From Pseudomonadales bacterium (GTDB lineage Bacteria; Pseudomonadota; Gammaproteobacteria; Pseudomonadales; Pseudohongiellaceae): a stretch of 64,000 nucleotides of DNA. Shown here piece by piece: positions 15,864-23,637 of the stretch. The stretch is taken from contig JAJDYJ010000039.1 of NCBI GenBank assembly GCA_022822865.1, positions 1 to 64,000 on the forward strand, written 5' to 3'. A model generated the notes under the pieces. The model worked only from the letters and a program-made list of their open reading frames with translations. It was not told where the DNA came from and ran no database searches. Position 1 is the first letter of the stretch. Each line of letters starts with the position of its first letter. The position numbers were made by a program, and so were the translations under genes.

Positions 15864-16546
15864 TTGGAATCGGAGCACTCTTCCAGAACGTCTTCCATGG
15901 CGTTGCGGTCCCTGTTCTCGATGAAAAGATCGTATTTTTCCGCGATCGCGTCCCAGAGCCGCACGTACTCGCACTGGAATTCCTCCCGCGGCAGATAGCG
16001 ACTCGGACCGCGGTCGCGCTTGCGGCGGATTTCGCGGCGGTCGACCATCATGATGTTCAGCGGATCGTTGGCGAATTGAAGCTTCGTTCCGGGGTCCCAG
16101 CGGTCGCCGCCATGGGTGTGGGCGTACATCAACGGAATGACATGGTCGATATCGAGCTGCATGGCGACTTCAAAGACTTCGCCGGTATATTCGTCGACCC
16201 ATTCGCCGGTGCGCACGACGCAGTTGCGCGGATTGGTGTAACGCACCGGAATCCGGCTCGTGAGAATCAGCACTTCCTGCCGCGTCGACTGGCAGTCGCC
16301 GTCGAAATCGAGTTCGAAATTCCAATCGTCGGTGTTGAAGAATCTCTCTCGCGCCCGGCGATTCGACACCATGCGTTCGGAGCCGATGCGGGTGAAGGTG
16401 TCCGGATATACGCAACCCGGCATATGGCAATGGTAGGAGCGGCCGTAATAGTGGCCGCCGTTCTGATCCAGGTTGCCGATATGGGCCGACGCGGCCGGTA
16501 TGAACAGGGCCAGCAGGCCCGGAAGGACTTGATGCAAGCGGTTCAT
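15860..16546 (-). CDS. Secreted HNH-type nuclease-like protein
   Basis: A 228-residue protein with a signal peptide (residues 1-21, ending ASA). Next comes a YHYH-like segment (NGGHYYGRSYHCHMPGC) that may bind metal, then an HNH/DUF1524-like core: LDIDHVIPLMYAH (Asp134-His135) and FANDPLNIMMVDR (Asn160, Asn164). This resembles exported nucleases that scavenge DNA phosphate or nucleosides. Four cysteines in the exported part could form disulfides. It is 21 bases after nadC on the same strand, so the two are probably co-transcribed. The two stop codons of this gene and the MFS gene share a CTAG. Nuclease activity is inferred from the motif only. Confidence 0.75.
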   Translation of the reverse strand: MNRLHQVLPGLLALFIPAASAHIGNLDQNGGHYYGRSYHCHMPGCVYPDTFTRIGSERMVSNRRARERFFNTDDWNFELDFDGDCQSTRQEVLILTSRIPVRYTNPRNCVVRTGEWVDEYTGEVFEVAMQLDIDHVIPLMYAHTHGGDRWDPGTKLQFANDPLNIMMVDRREIRRKRDRGPSRYLPREEFQCEYVRLWDAIAEKYDLFIENRDRNAMEDVLEECSDSN

Positions 16547-16567
16547 GTCGTCTCCAGCGGGTCGCGG

Positions 16568-17419
16568 TCAATCGAGCAGGAAAGTCTGATCCGCGGCGCG
16601 GTTATGTTTGGTCAAAATGCCCAGCGAGATATAGTCTACGCCAGTTTCGGCGATTTCCACCAGTGCCTCATCGCCGATTCCGCCGGAAGCCTCGAGCTTG
16701 CAGCGCCCGCCGGCCAGCGCGACGGCGCGGCGAATCTGTCCGGGGCTGAAATTGTCGAGCAAGGCGGCATCCGCTCCCGCCGCAATGGCTTCCTTGAGTT
16801 CATCGAGGCCGCATACTTCGACCTCCACCGGTTTGTCGGGCTGCGATTGCCGTGCGCGGCCGACGGCGCGTGCGATTCCGCCACTGGCGCGGATGTGGTT
16901 TTCCTTGATGAGGAAGGCGTCGTACAGCCCCATGCGATGATTATGGCAGCCGCCGGTGCGCACGGCGTATTTCTGCGCGCTGCGCAGGCCCGGCAGGGTC
17001 TTGCGGGTATCGAGCAGGCGGCAGTCGGTATGCGCCACGGCGGCGGCCAGTTCCCGGCTGCGGGCGGCGATGCCGCATAGCAATTGCAGGAAATTGAGCG
17101 CGGTTCGCTCGGCCGTGAGCAGGACGCGGGCATTGCCGTGAATCGTGAAGAGAACCGAACCGGCGACGACGCTGTCTCCTTCTGCGAAATGCCAGTCCGC
17201 GGTGAGTGCCGGATCGAGTTGCCGATAGACTTCATCGACCCAGGGCCGGCCGCAAAGCACGGTGTCTTCGCGCGCGATCGCGCGTCCGGAGGCTGTCGCC
17301 GCCTGATCGAGCAGGTCGGCGGTGATGTCGCCGCCGCCGATGTCCTCGGCCAGCGCCCGGCTCACCTGTTCATCGAGGTCTGAAGGTATGTCCAGTATTG
17401 TATCCTCCGCTTTCGTCAT
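16568..17419 (-). CDS. nadC: Nicotinate-nucleotide pyrophosphorylase (quinolinate phosphoribosyltransferase)
   Basis: A 283-residue cytoplasmic enzyme of NAD synthesis, converting quinolinate and PRPP to nicotinate mononucleotide. Recognisable features are EDIGGGDITADLL near the N-terminus, LNFLQLLCGIA, the LLDTRKTLPGLR active-site segment, the GGCHNHRMGLYDAFLIKENHI segment, and the C-terminal LEASGGIG phosphate loop. ATG 17419 is used because the protein from there matches family length; an in-frame extension to 17557 runs through repeat sequence. The ATG itself lies inside a GTCATTCTGCG-type repeat, which forms the leader. No nadA or nadB is adjacent. Confidence 0.95.
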   Translation of the reverse strand: MTKAEDTILDIPSDLDEQVSRALAEDIGGGDITADLLDQAATASGRAIAREDTVLCGRPWVDEVYRQLDPALTADWHFAEGDSVVAGSVLFTIHGNARVLLTAERTALNFLQLLCGIAARSRELAAAVAHTDCRLLDTRKTLPGLRSAQKYAVRTGGCHNHRMGLYDAFLIKENHIRASGGIARAVGRARQSQPDKPVEVEVCGLDELKEAIAAGADAALLDNFSPGQIRRAVALAGGRCKLEASGGIGDEALVEIAETGVDYISLGILTKHNRAADQTFLLD

Positions 17420-17452
17420 TCTGCGTGAAGCGAAGCGTAGTCGCAGAATCTC
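17415..17452. repeat. GTCATTCTGCG-type repeat covering the nadC start
   Basis: The string starts GTCATTCTGCGTGAAGCG and ends TAGTCGCAGAATCTC; CTGCG at one end pairs with CGCAG at the other. It matches the arms of the element at 6801-6889. On the minus strand its AGAATGAC supplies the ATG of nadC (17417-17419), so the repeat is in the leader of that mRNA. Confidence 0.7.
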
Positions 17453-17506
17453 TTTCGGGATTCTTGAGGATTTTACATGCCATCCCTGGCCAGTCGTTCG
17501 TCCAGC

Positions 17507-17595
17507 CACCGAGCACAGCTCGGTGTCGCTCGGCCTGCGCATGAAGCTGCGCTTCATAAACGCTTGGTCTCGCCCCTCAAAAAGCTATGCTTTTT
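17507..17595. repeat. Cluster of three tight hairpins
   Basis: Three perfect stems with 3-base loops follow each other: CACCGAGC-aca-GCTCGGTG (17507-17525), ATGAAGC-tgc-GCTTCAT (17531-17547) and AAAAAGC-tat-GCTTTTT (17579-17595). All have the form GC-nnn-GC at the tip. They lie in the 246-base gap between nadC and the retropepsin-like gene, which otherwise shows no gene. The last, with its T run, could terminate transcription in either direction. Confidence 0.65.
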
Positions 17596-17665
17596 GCCGG
17601 CTGCGCCGACCGGGCCTCACCCATGTCTCACACGCCCGCTGAACCCTCTGCCCGCCAACGGCGAC

Positions 17666-18220
17666 TCACATCGTGCGAACTTCAACCGCCGCGGGCTGGC
17701 GCAGGGTTAGTTGCGAGCCGCGCTGGGAGAATTCGATGCGTTGCAAGGCGCTCATGCCAAGCAGAATCGTGTCGCCGCCCATGCTTGGCGTGATGCTGGC
17801 GGCCAGGTCGTGCAACACGATGTTGCCGACGATGAGTTCGTCGATGTTGGTTGCGTATACCGTCACCGTTCCGTTTGCCGTAGCGGCACGGCCCGGATAG
17901 CCGCGTTGCAGGCCTGCCGCCTGCGCCACATGGTCGGGAATGGCTACATCCGTGGCGCCGGTGTCGAGCAGGAAGGTGACCGGCAAGCCGTTGATCTCGC
18001 CGCCGGCGACATAATGGCCCTGGCGATTGCGTTCGAGCACGACCTCGCGGGCGCCGTCCGGCCCGACCAGGCCTTGCAGGTTCCGGTTCGGATTGGCCTG
18101 ACCGTCGAGCCAGCCATTGAACACGCCGGTCAGCGCGGCCAGACCGAGAGCAAATGCGAGGATCAACATGCCCTGACCCATGCGGCGGCCAGGCGGTTTG
18201 GATTCCCGATAATAAGACAT
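17666..18220 (-). CDS. Retropepsin-like aspartic protease
   Basis: A 184-residue protein with one N-terminal membrane anchor (about residues 17-36) and a retropepsin-type domain. The catalytic motif is FLLDTGATDVAIP (Asp86-Thr-Gly), and the second conserved strand reads GGDTILLGMSALQRIEFSQ, matching the ILLG element of single-domain (dimeric) aspartic proteases of the TIGR02281 type. It faces the periplasm. The natural substrate is unknown. It stands alone, 40 bases downstream of the M48 protease on the same strand, so both proteases may share a transcript. Confidence 0.85.
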   Translation of the reverse strand: MSYYRESKPPGRRMGQGMLILAFALGLAALTGVFNGWLDGQANPNRNLQGLVGPDGAREVVLERNRQGHYVAGGEINGLPVTFLLDTGATDVAIPDHVAQAAGLQRGYPGRAATANGTVTVYATNIDELIVGNIVLHDLAASITPSMGGDTILLGMSALQRIEFSQRGSQLTLRQPAAVEVRTM

Positions 18221-18260
18221 GCCCCGGATTATCCGTCAGGCGGTTGGCAGCGGCAACCGC

Positions 18261-19379
18261 TTACTCGAATTCAGCCATGCGCGAACGGGCGTAGGCAATG
18301 CGTTCCGGAGTGGGAGGGTGGCTTGAAATGTTTTCCAGAACAAGCTCGGCGAACTCTTTGTCCCGATCCCGGTTTACGAGTGTGGAAATTTCTTCTGAAT
18401 CCAGGGAAGAGGTTGAACTCTCCCCCGAAGAGTCCGCCTCAGAAGACAATTGAATAAAGCGGGTGCTGAATTCAAGTTTCTCCATGATGGAAATGAAATA
18501 CTGCGGTGAAATTCCCGCTTCGAGCAGACGGTCGATAGCGTAGGCGTCCGCTTCACGTTCCATCTTTCTGGAGTACGGACTCATTGCCGGGCCGAGTAAC
18601 GCCGCACTCAGTAGCGTGTCACCGACCACGCCGAAGTCTCCGGTCATCAGACCGAACATCAACAGCCAGGCCGAGGCGCTGAGCAAACGCTGCTCCACAT
18701 GTTTTAACCGGGCGTGTCCAAGTTCGTGAAAATACACCGCGAGCAGCTCCTCGTCGCGGTCCGCGAGACTTACCAGTTCATCTGTGAAGGCCATCGTTGT
18801 GGCGCTGAGCGTAAATGCATTGGGACCCAGGCCGTCGACGCCGCGAAATTCCAGCCGTATGTCGCTGTCGTCTTCGTGGGATGTGAAGTAACGGGCCAGT
18901 TCCCGCTGCCGCGTCTGTGCGAGCGCTGAAGGTTCCATAATCGGTTCCAACTGCGCAAGCAGAACTTCCGCTAATTGATCGCTGGATTCCGCCGGCACAA
19001 AGTGAGCCATTCGCGCCGCCAGCGTGGGAACGCCCCACACCGCGATCACCGCCAACAAGGCGACGCAGAGCACGGCAGCCGCCAGTACGGCGGACATATT
19101 GCGCTCCAGCCGGGCCGCCCAACCCTGATCGAGGGAGAGGTCGCGCCGCATGCGCAACAATCCTTCGACATCGAAGCTGACAAAGCTCTGGCCTTCTCCC
19201 CAGCTCATGCGTGCGGGCGTGCCGGGTAGCGGCGATTCGAGCCGGAGTTGCGTCAGGTCGACGCTGACACGCTCCCCCTCATCGGGCAGCACCGTGAGCG
19301 AACTGGCGCTCCAGCGCAGCAACGCCGGTTGCTTGCGGCTGCTCGCCCCATCGAAATATGCGCCGCGCAACTCTCTCAA
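18261..19379 (-). CDS. M48 family zinc metalloprotease, membrane anchored
   Basis: A 372-residue protease. Residues 1-80 form a small beta-rich domain, a transmembrane segment lies at about 97-118, and the zinc motif HELGH is at 218-222 with the third ligand probably in EREADAYAIDR further on. This resembles M48 peptidases of the BepA/HtpX group, which act on membrane or envelope proteins. ATG 19379 overlaps the stop of the DUF898 gene (ATGA), so the protease and that membrane protein are made together. The same pairing is familiar from other proteobacteria, and suggests envelope quality control. Confidence 0.88.
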   Translation of the reverse strand: MRELRGAYFDGASSRKQPALLRWSASSLTVLPDEGERVSVDLTQLRLESPLPGTPARMSWGEGQSFVSFDVEGLLRMRRDLSLDQGWAARLERNMSAVLAAAVLCVALLAVIAVWGVPTLAARMAHFVPAESSDQLAEVLLAQLEPIMEPSALAQTRQRELARYFTSHEDDSDIRLEFRGVDGLGPNAFTLSATTMAFTDELVSLADRDEELLAVYFHELGHARLKHVEQRLLSASAWLLMFGLMTGDFGVVGDTLLSAALLGPAMSPYSRKMEREADAYAIDRLLEAGISPQYFISIMEKLEFSTRFIQLSSEADSSGESSTSSLDSEEISTLVNRDRDKEFAELVLENISSHPPTPERIAYARSRMAEFE

Positions 19380-20512
19380 ATTCCTATTCCCAGATCGAAT
19401 GCTTCGCCGACCTCGTCGCCTCTGGCGGAAACCCGGTCGGCCTCGGCGGCCGCGAAGCTTTCAAGGTCGGCAGTGTTCAGCCACATCCTGGACAACGCGT
19501 AGCGGGCTCGCCGCACCTTCGCCCAGGGAGTGAAAAAGCCCAATGTGACGATAGTCAACAACAGATTGCTCAATAGAATCCAGTAGTAGCCGCCGGCGCT
19601 CAAGTTGTTGCGGAGCTTGTTGTCCGCAAGTTCGATGTTATTGAACACCAGACGGAAGCGAAGCGCCTCGTACAAGAGCCCGGCGACGAAGAAAAGCAGC
19701 AGGAAAACGAAGTAAATCAGCACACCCGCGAGGAACAAAGAGGAAATTTCCGGATCGACGATTACATCGCCGCCCGAATTTTCCACTTCCGTGGAAAGTG
19801 ACTCAAAAAATTCGGGAGAGAATGAAGTCATCATGTATATCCCGAACGCCAGCATGGAGACGAAGAAAAGGCTGATAAACGCCGCGAGGCTGACCAGCAC
19901 AATGCCGTAAAAGCCGCCGGGGCCAGCCGTGGCGCGGGAGGCGGTAGCGCCGAAACGGTGGTTGTCGATCTGAAACCGGTTGATTCTGTAGAGCGCCCAG
20001 GGCAGGGCGAGTCCGAAGCTGAGTACTCCCAATATCGGAAACAGCAAATAAGTCAGATATGCCGGCGCGACCCGCCCGTCGAATCCGAAACGGATGCCGC
20101 GCCACGCGCTGTTGATCGCGTTGAAGCGCAGGGCCTGTACGAAAATAAACGGCAGCAGCAAGCTCAACGCCAGAAAGGCGGCGATACTGACCTCGAAGCT
20201 GATGAAGCCGGCCACGGTATACGCCGCCAGCAAGGCTACGCCGATCAGCCGTCCCTTGAGAATGGCGATCGGGTTGGCGAGATACTCGAAGCGGTCGCCG
20301 GCGAGTTCGGTGTTACCGTAGAAATATCTTTTGGTGCGAACTTTTGCCCAGGCGGAATAAATGCCCAAAGTGAGGATCGAAAAAAGCAGATTGACGATCC
20401 AGATACGGAAATAATCAGAACCGTTGCCGTGGAATACGAATTGCTCCGTCGATAACTGCTGTTCCCCGGTGGTTGTGATTTCGCTGCTGCCGGGAATCTC
20501 GGATTCGATCAT
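19376..20512 (-). CDS. DUF898 (YjgN-like) membrane protein
   Basis: A 378-residue inner-membrane protein with several hydrophobic segments and the repeated DUF898 signature: LFSILTLGIYSAWAKVRTKRYFYGNTEL near residue 40 and again LLTIVTLGFFTPWAKVRRARY near the C-terminus. The function of the family is unknown. ATG 20512 was chosen over an in-frame ATG at 20542 because AGGGAGAG lies just upstream of it. It is translationally coupled to the M48 protease downstream. Confidence 0.88.
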   Translation of the reverse strand: MIESEIPGSSEITTTGEQQLSTEQFVFHGNGSDYFRIWIVNLLFSILTLGIYSAWAKVRTKRYFYGNTELAGDRFEYLANPIAILKGRLIGVALLAAYTVAGFISFEVSIAAFLALSLLLPFIFVQALRFNAINSAWRGIRFGFDGRVAPAYLTYLLFPILGVLSFGLALPWALYRINRFQIDNHRFGATASRATAGPGGFYGIVLVSLAAFISLFFVSMLAFGIYMMTSFSPEFFESLSTEVENSGGDVIVDPEISSLFLAGVLIYFVFLLLFFVAGLLYEALRFRLVFNNIELADNKLRNNLSAGGYYWILLSNLLLTIVTLGFFTPWAKVRRARYALSRMWLNTADLESFAAAEADRVSARGDEVGEAFDLGIGI

Positions 20513-20671
20513 AATGCTCTCCCTGTCAGTCGGGCTTGCCATATTGGTTCATGCGGGTTTTGGGGCGCAGCCTACCATACAAGAAGTCTGTTCCCGCCAT
20601 GTCGACAGGAAGAATTCACTGGGAGTTCGTGGCTGTATACTGCGCCGCATGGATTGTGCAAAGGAACATCA

Positions 20672-22975
20672 ATGACAAAATTCGGAATCGGCCAGCCGGC
20701 GGCGCGCTTTGAAGACCGCCGCTTCCTCACCGGGGCCGGCTCGTATCTGGACGATGAGAATCTGCCGGGACAGGCGATTGGCGTGTTCCTGCGTTCGCCT
20801 CATGCACACGCTCGCATAAGCGGGCTCAATCTCTCGGCGGCCCAGGCCACCGCGGGCGTGATCGGCGTTTTCACGGGACAGGATCTGCGCGCCGCGGGCG
20901 TCGGCGACCTGCCTTGCATGGCGGATGCGCCGAACGCGGACGGTTCGCCCTGCTACAAGCCGCCGCGCCCGGCGCTGGTGATAGACCGCGTACGCCATGT
21001 CGGCGAGCCTGTCGCCCTGATCGTCGCGGAAACCCGCGTCCAGGCGCTCGATGCCGCCGAGGCGATTTTCGTCGACTACGAGGAATTGCCTTCGGTCAGC
21101 GAAACCGGCGTGGCCATGGCCGAAGATGCACCGCGCTTGTGGGACGAAGCGCCGGACAATCGCTGTTTCGACTGGCATGCCGGCGATGCCGACGCCGTCG
21201 CTGCGGCCCTGGACGGCGCGGCGCATCGGGTCGAATTCGAATTGATCAACAACCGGCTGGCGCCGAATTCGATGGAGCCCCGCGGCCTCATCGCCTCAAT
21301 TGAGGACGGCCGCCTGGTTCTGCGCGTTTCCTGCCAGGGCGTACATTACATCAAGCGGATGTTGCTGAGTGGAATATTCGATTGCGGCAACAAGGATATT
21401 CGCGTGATCTGCAAGGACGTCGGCGGCGGATTCGGCGCCAAGATTTTCTGCTACCCGGAGTACGTCGCGGCCCTGCATGCGGCGCGGACGCTCGGCCGGC
21501 CGGTGAAATGGGTGGCCGAACGCGGCGAGTCTTTTCTCAGCGACAGTCATGGCCGCGACCACGTAACCCGGCTCGAAGCCGGATTCGACGAAGGATTCCG
21601 GTTCACCGGCCTGCGCGTTTCAACGATCGCCAATCTGGGCGCCAGCCTGTCCCCGTTCTCGCCCTTCGTCGCCACCTCGGCGGGAGTTCCCATGTTGTCC
21701 GGCTGCTACCGGATACCTTGCGCTCATGCGCGCGTGCAGGGCGTGTTCACCAATACCGCGCCGGTCGACGCCTATCGCGGCGCCGGCAGACCCGAGGCGA
21801 TCTACGCCATCGAACGATTGATGGATTTCGCGGCGCGCCGACTTGGCGTTTCGCCCGCGGAAATTCGCCGCCGCAATCTGATCGGCCCCGCCGAAATGCC
21901 ATACAGAACCGTCCTCGGCTCAATTTACGACAGCGGGGAATTTCCGCAAATTCTCGACCTGGCGCTGGAGAAGGCCGACCGGAACGGATTCGAAGCGAGG
22001 AGGGCGGAAGCGCTGCAACGGGGAAGATTGCGTGGTTTCGGGTTTGCCGGCTACATTGAACGTTGCTCCGGCGGCGCGCCGGAACGGGCCCGGCTGATTG
22101 TCGCGGCCGATGGCCGGATAGAATTGCATATCGGCACCATGTCGAGCGGCCAGGGTCACGAAACGGCGTTCCGCCAGATTCTCTGCGAATACCTTGCAGT
22201 CGATCCCGAGCGGATCGCCATCGTTCAGGGGGACACCGACGTCATCCCCCGTGGCGGCGGCACGGCCGGATCAAGATCGGTGCCCGTGGGCGGGGCCGCG
22301 ATTGCCGCCTGCGCGAGGAAGTTGATCAGGGTCGCCGGTGAGAAAGCCGCGGAATTTCTCGAAGCTGCTCCTGACGATATCCGCTTCGACTCGGGGCGAT
22401 TCCATATCGCCGGCACCGACCGCGGCCTTGACCTTGCCGAAGTCGCATTCCGTACGGCCTCGCCTGAAGGCGGCCCGGCATTCGACGAAACTGATGATTT
22501 CGCGCCGGAGCAGGCGACGTATCCCAATGGGGTTCACGTCGTGGAAGTCGAAATCGACCGCGACACCGGCGCACTCGATCTCGTCCGTTATACCGTAGTG
22601 GACGATTTCGGCCGGGCGATCAATCCCGATCTGCTGCTCGGCCAGGTTCACGGCGGCATCGCCCAGGGCCTCGGCCAGGCATTGCTCGAAGATTGCCATT
22701 ACGATCCGCAATCGGGGCAGTTGCTGACGGCGAGTTTCATGGATTACGCCATGCCCAGGGCCGACGACTGCCTCGACATCGACTTCTCTCTCCGCCTGGT
22801 CCCCTGCAAGTCCAATCCGCTCGGCATCAAGGGGGCGGGGGAGGCCGGCGCCATCGGAGCGCCGCCGGCGATCATGAACGCCGTCGCCGACGCCTTGCGC
22901 GATCATGGCGCCGATCACGTCGACATGCCGGCAACGCCCCAGACGTTATGGAAGATCATCAACGGCAGCCGGTAA
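20672..22975 (+). CDS. Xanthine dehydrogenase-family molybdenum subunit (form II CoxL-like)
   Basis: A 767-residue molybdopterin-binding large subunit. It starts GIGQPAARFEDRRFLTGAG, the usual CoxL opening. The active-site loop is AYRGAGR at 367-373, which is the form II signature, not the AYXCSFR of true CO dehydrogenases. GGGFGAK near residue 250 and the C-terminal GIKGAGEAGAIGAPPAIMNA (Glu of the Mo site) are present. ATG 20672 follows AAGGAAC. These enzymes hydroxylate aldehydes or N-heterocycles with water. The usual iron-sulfur (CoxS) and FAD (CoxM) subunits are absent from the neighbourhood, so electrons must leave through partners encoded elsewhere or through the Rieske protein downstream. 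Confidence 0.88.
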   Translation: MTKFGIGQPAARFEDRRFLTGAGSYLDDENLPGQAIGVFLRSPHAHARISGLNLSAAQATAGVIGVFTGQDLRAAGVGDLPCMADAPNADGSPCYKPPRPALVIDRVRHVGEPVALIVAETRVQALDAAEAIFVDYEELPSVSETGVAMAEDAPRLWDEAPDNRCFDWHAGDADAVAAALDGAAHRVEFELINNRLAPNSMEPRGLIASIEDGRLVLRVSCQGVHYIKRMLLSGIFDCGNKDIRVICKDVGGGFGAKIFCYPEYVAALHAARTLGRPVKWVAERGESFLSDSHGRDHVTRLEAGFDEGFRFTGLRVSTIANLGASLSPFSPFVATSAGVPMLSGCYRIPCAHARVQGVFTNTAPVDAYRGAGRPEAIYAIERLMDFAARRLGVSPAEIRRRNLIGPAEMPYRTVLGSIYDSGEFPQILDLALEKADRNGFEARRAEALQRGRLRGFGFAGYIERCSGGAPERARLIVAADGRIELHIGTMSSGQGHETAFRQILCEYLAVDPERIAIVQGDTDVIPRGGGTAGSRSVPVGGAAIAACARKLIRVAGEKAAEFLEAAPDDIRFDSGRFHIAGTDRGLDLAEVAFRTASPEGGPAFDETDDFAPEQATYPNGVHVVEVEIDRDTGALDLVRYTVVDDFGRAINPDLLLGQVHGGIAQGLGQALLEDCHYDPQSGQLLTASFMDYAMPRADDCLDIDFSLRLVPCKSNPLGIKGAGEAGAIGAPPAIMNAVADALRDHGADHVDMPATPQTLWKIINGSR

Positions 22976-22984
22976 TTCGAATTG

Positions 22985-23026
22985 CGGCGAATAGGTCTCT
23001 TTGCTAACTTTTGTGGCGATTCGCCG
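22985..23026. other. Stem-loop between CoxL-like and Rieske genes
   Basis: CGGCGAAT at 22985-22992 pairs with ATTCGCCG at 23019-23026 across a 26-base loop. It fills most of the 71-base gap between the two genes. It may be an attenuator, processing site or chance; no T run follows. Confidence 0.3.
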
Positions 23027-23046
23027 GTAGCTGCAGGAGGCCGTTC

Positions 23047-23613
23047 GTGAACGAAAACCCCGAAGGAAAAATCAGCCGCCGTTCCATGTTGGGCCTCGTC
23101 GGCGGCATGGTGGCCGCGCCGCCGGTGATGGGACAGCCGCCCGATCGCATGCGGCCCCAGGCTGGCGATGAACTCGTATTCGACGAAGGCCCGCTGCAAG
23201 GAGAAGTGGTGCGTCCCGGATCGCTCAAATTGAACGCCAGGCCGATTTCGGCCATGGCCCGCGACCCCGCCACCGGCGTCGTGCGAAACGGTTCGCGGCT
23301 CAATCGGGTCATGCTCACGCGGATTGAAGCGGAGCGGCTTTCCGCGCGCTTCCAGCCCAATGCGGCGGATGGCATCGTGGCGTATTCGGCGGTTTGCACG
23401 CATACCGGCTGCGATGTCTTCAACTGGGACGAGGAACAATTGCGCATGGCCTGTCCCTGCCACGAATCCCAGTTCGACATCTACGACGGCGGGCGCGTGG
23501 TAGGCGGCCCGGCGCCGCGGCCGCTGGCCATGCTGCCGCTCGAAATCGTCGACGATACGGTACGGGTCGCCGGGCCGTTCCGCGGCCGGGTAGGGTTTCA
23601 ACAAGCTTTTTAG
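23047..23613 (+). CDS. Tat-exported Rieske 2Fe-2S protein
   Basis: A 188-residue Rieske protein. The N-terminus carries a twin-arginine signal (SRRSMLGLVGG, residues 10-20). The cluster ligands are CTHTGC (Cys117, His119) and CPCH (Cys136, His139), with the disulfide cysteines Cys122 and Cys138. This is the pattern of cytochrome bc1 and arsenite-oxidase small-subunit Rieske proteins. The start is GTG 23047 after AGGAGG at 23036-23041. No cytochrome b follows, so it is not part of a bc1 operon. It lies 24 bases before the PQQ dehydrogenase, and I infer it is the electron acceptor for that enzyme and/or the CoxL-like protein. Confidence 0.88.
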   Translation: MNENPEGKISRRSMLGLVGGMVAAPPVMGQPPDRMRPQAGDELVFDEGPLQGEVVRPGSLKLNARPISAMARDPATGVVRNGSRLNRVMLTRIEAERLSARFQPNAADGIVAYSAVCTHTGCDVFNWDEEQLRMACPCHESQFDIYDGGRVVGGPAPRPLAMLPLEIVDDTVRVAGPFRGRVGFQQAF

Positions 23614-23637
23614 CAGGCACTCTGACAGAGGTCGATC

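Noticed and set aside
20672..22975. Calling the CoxL-like gene a CO dehydrogenase
   Set aside because: The active-site loop is AYRGAGR (form II), not the AYXCSFR of true CO dehydrogenase, and CoxS/CoxM are missing.
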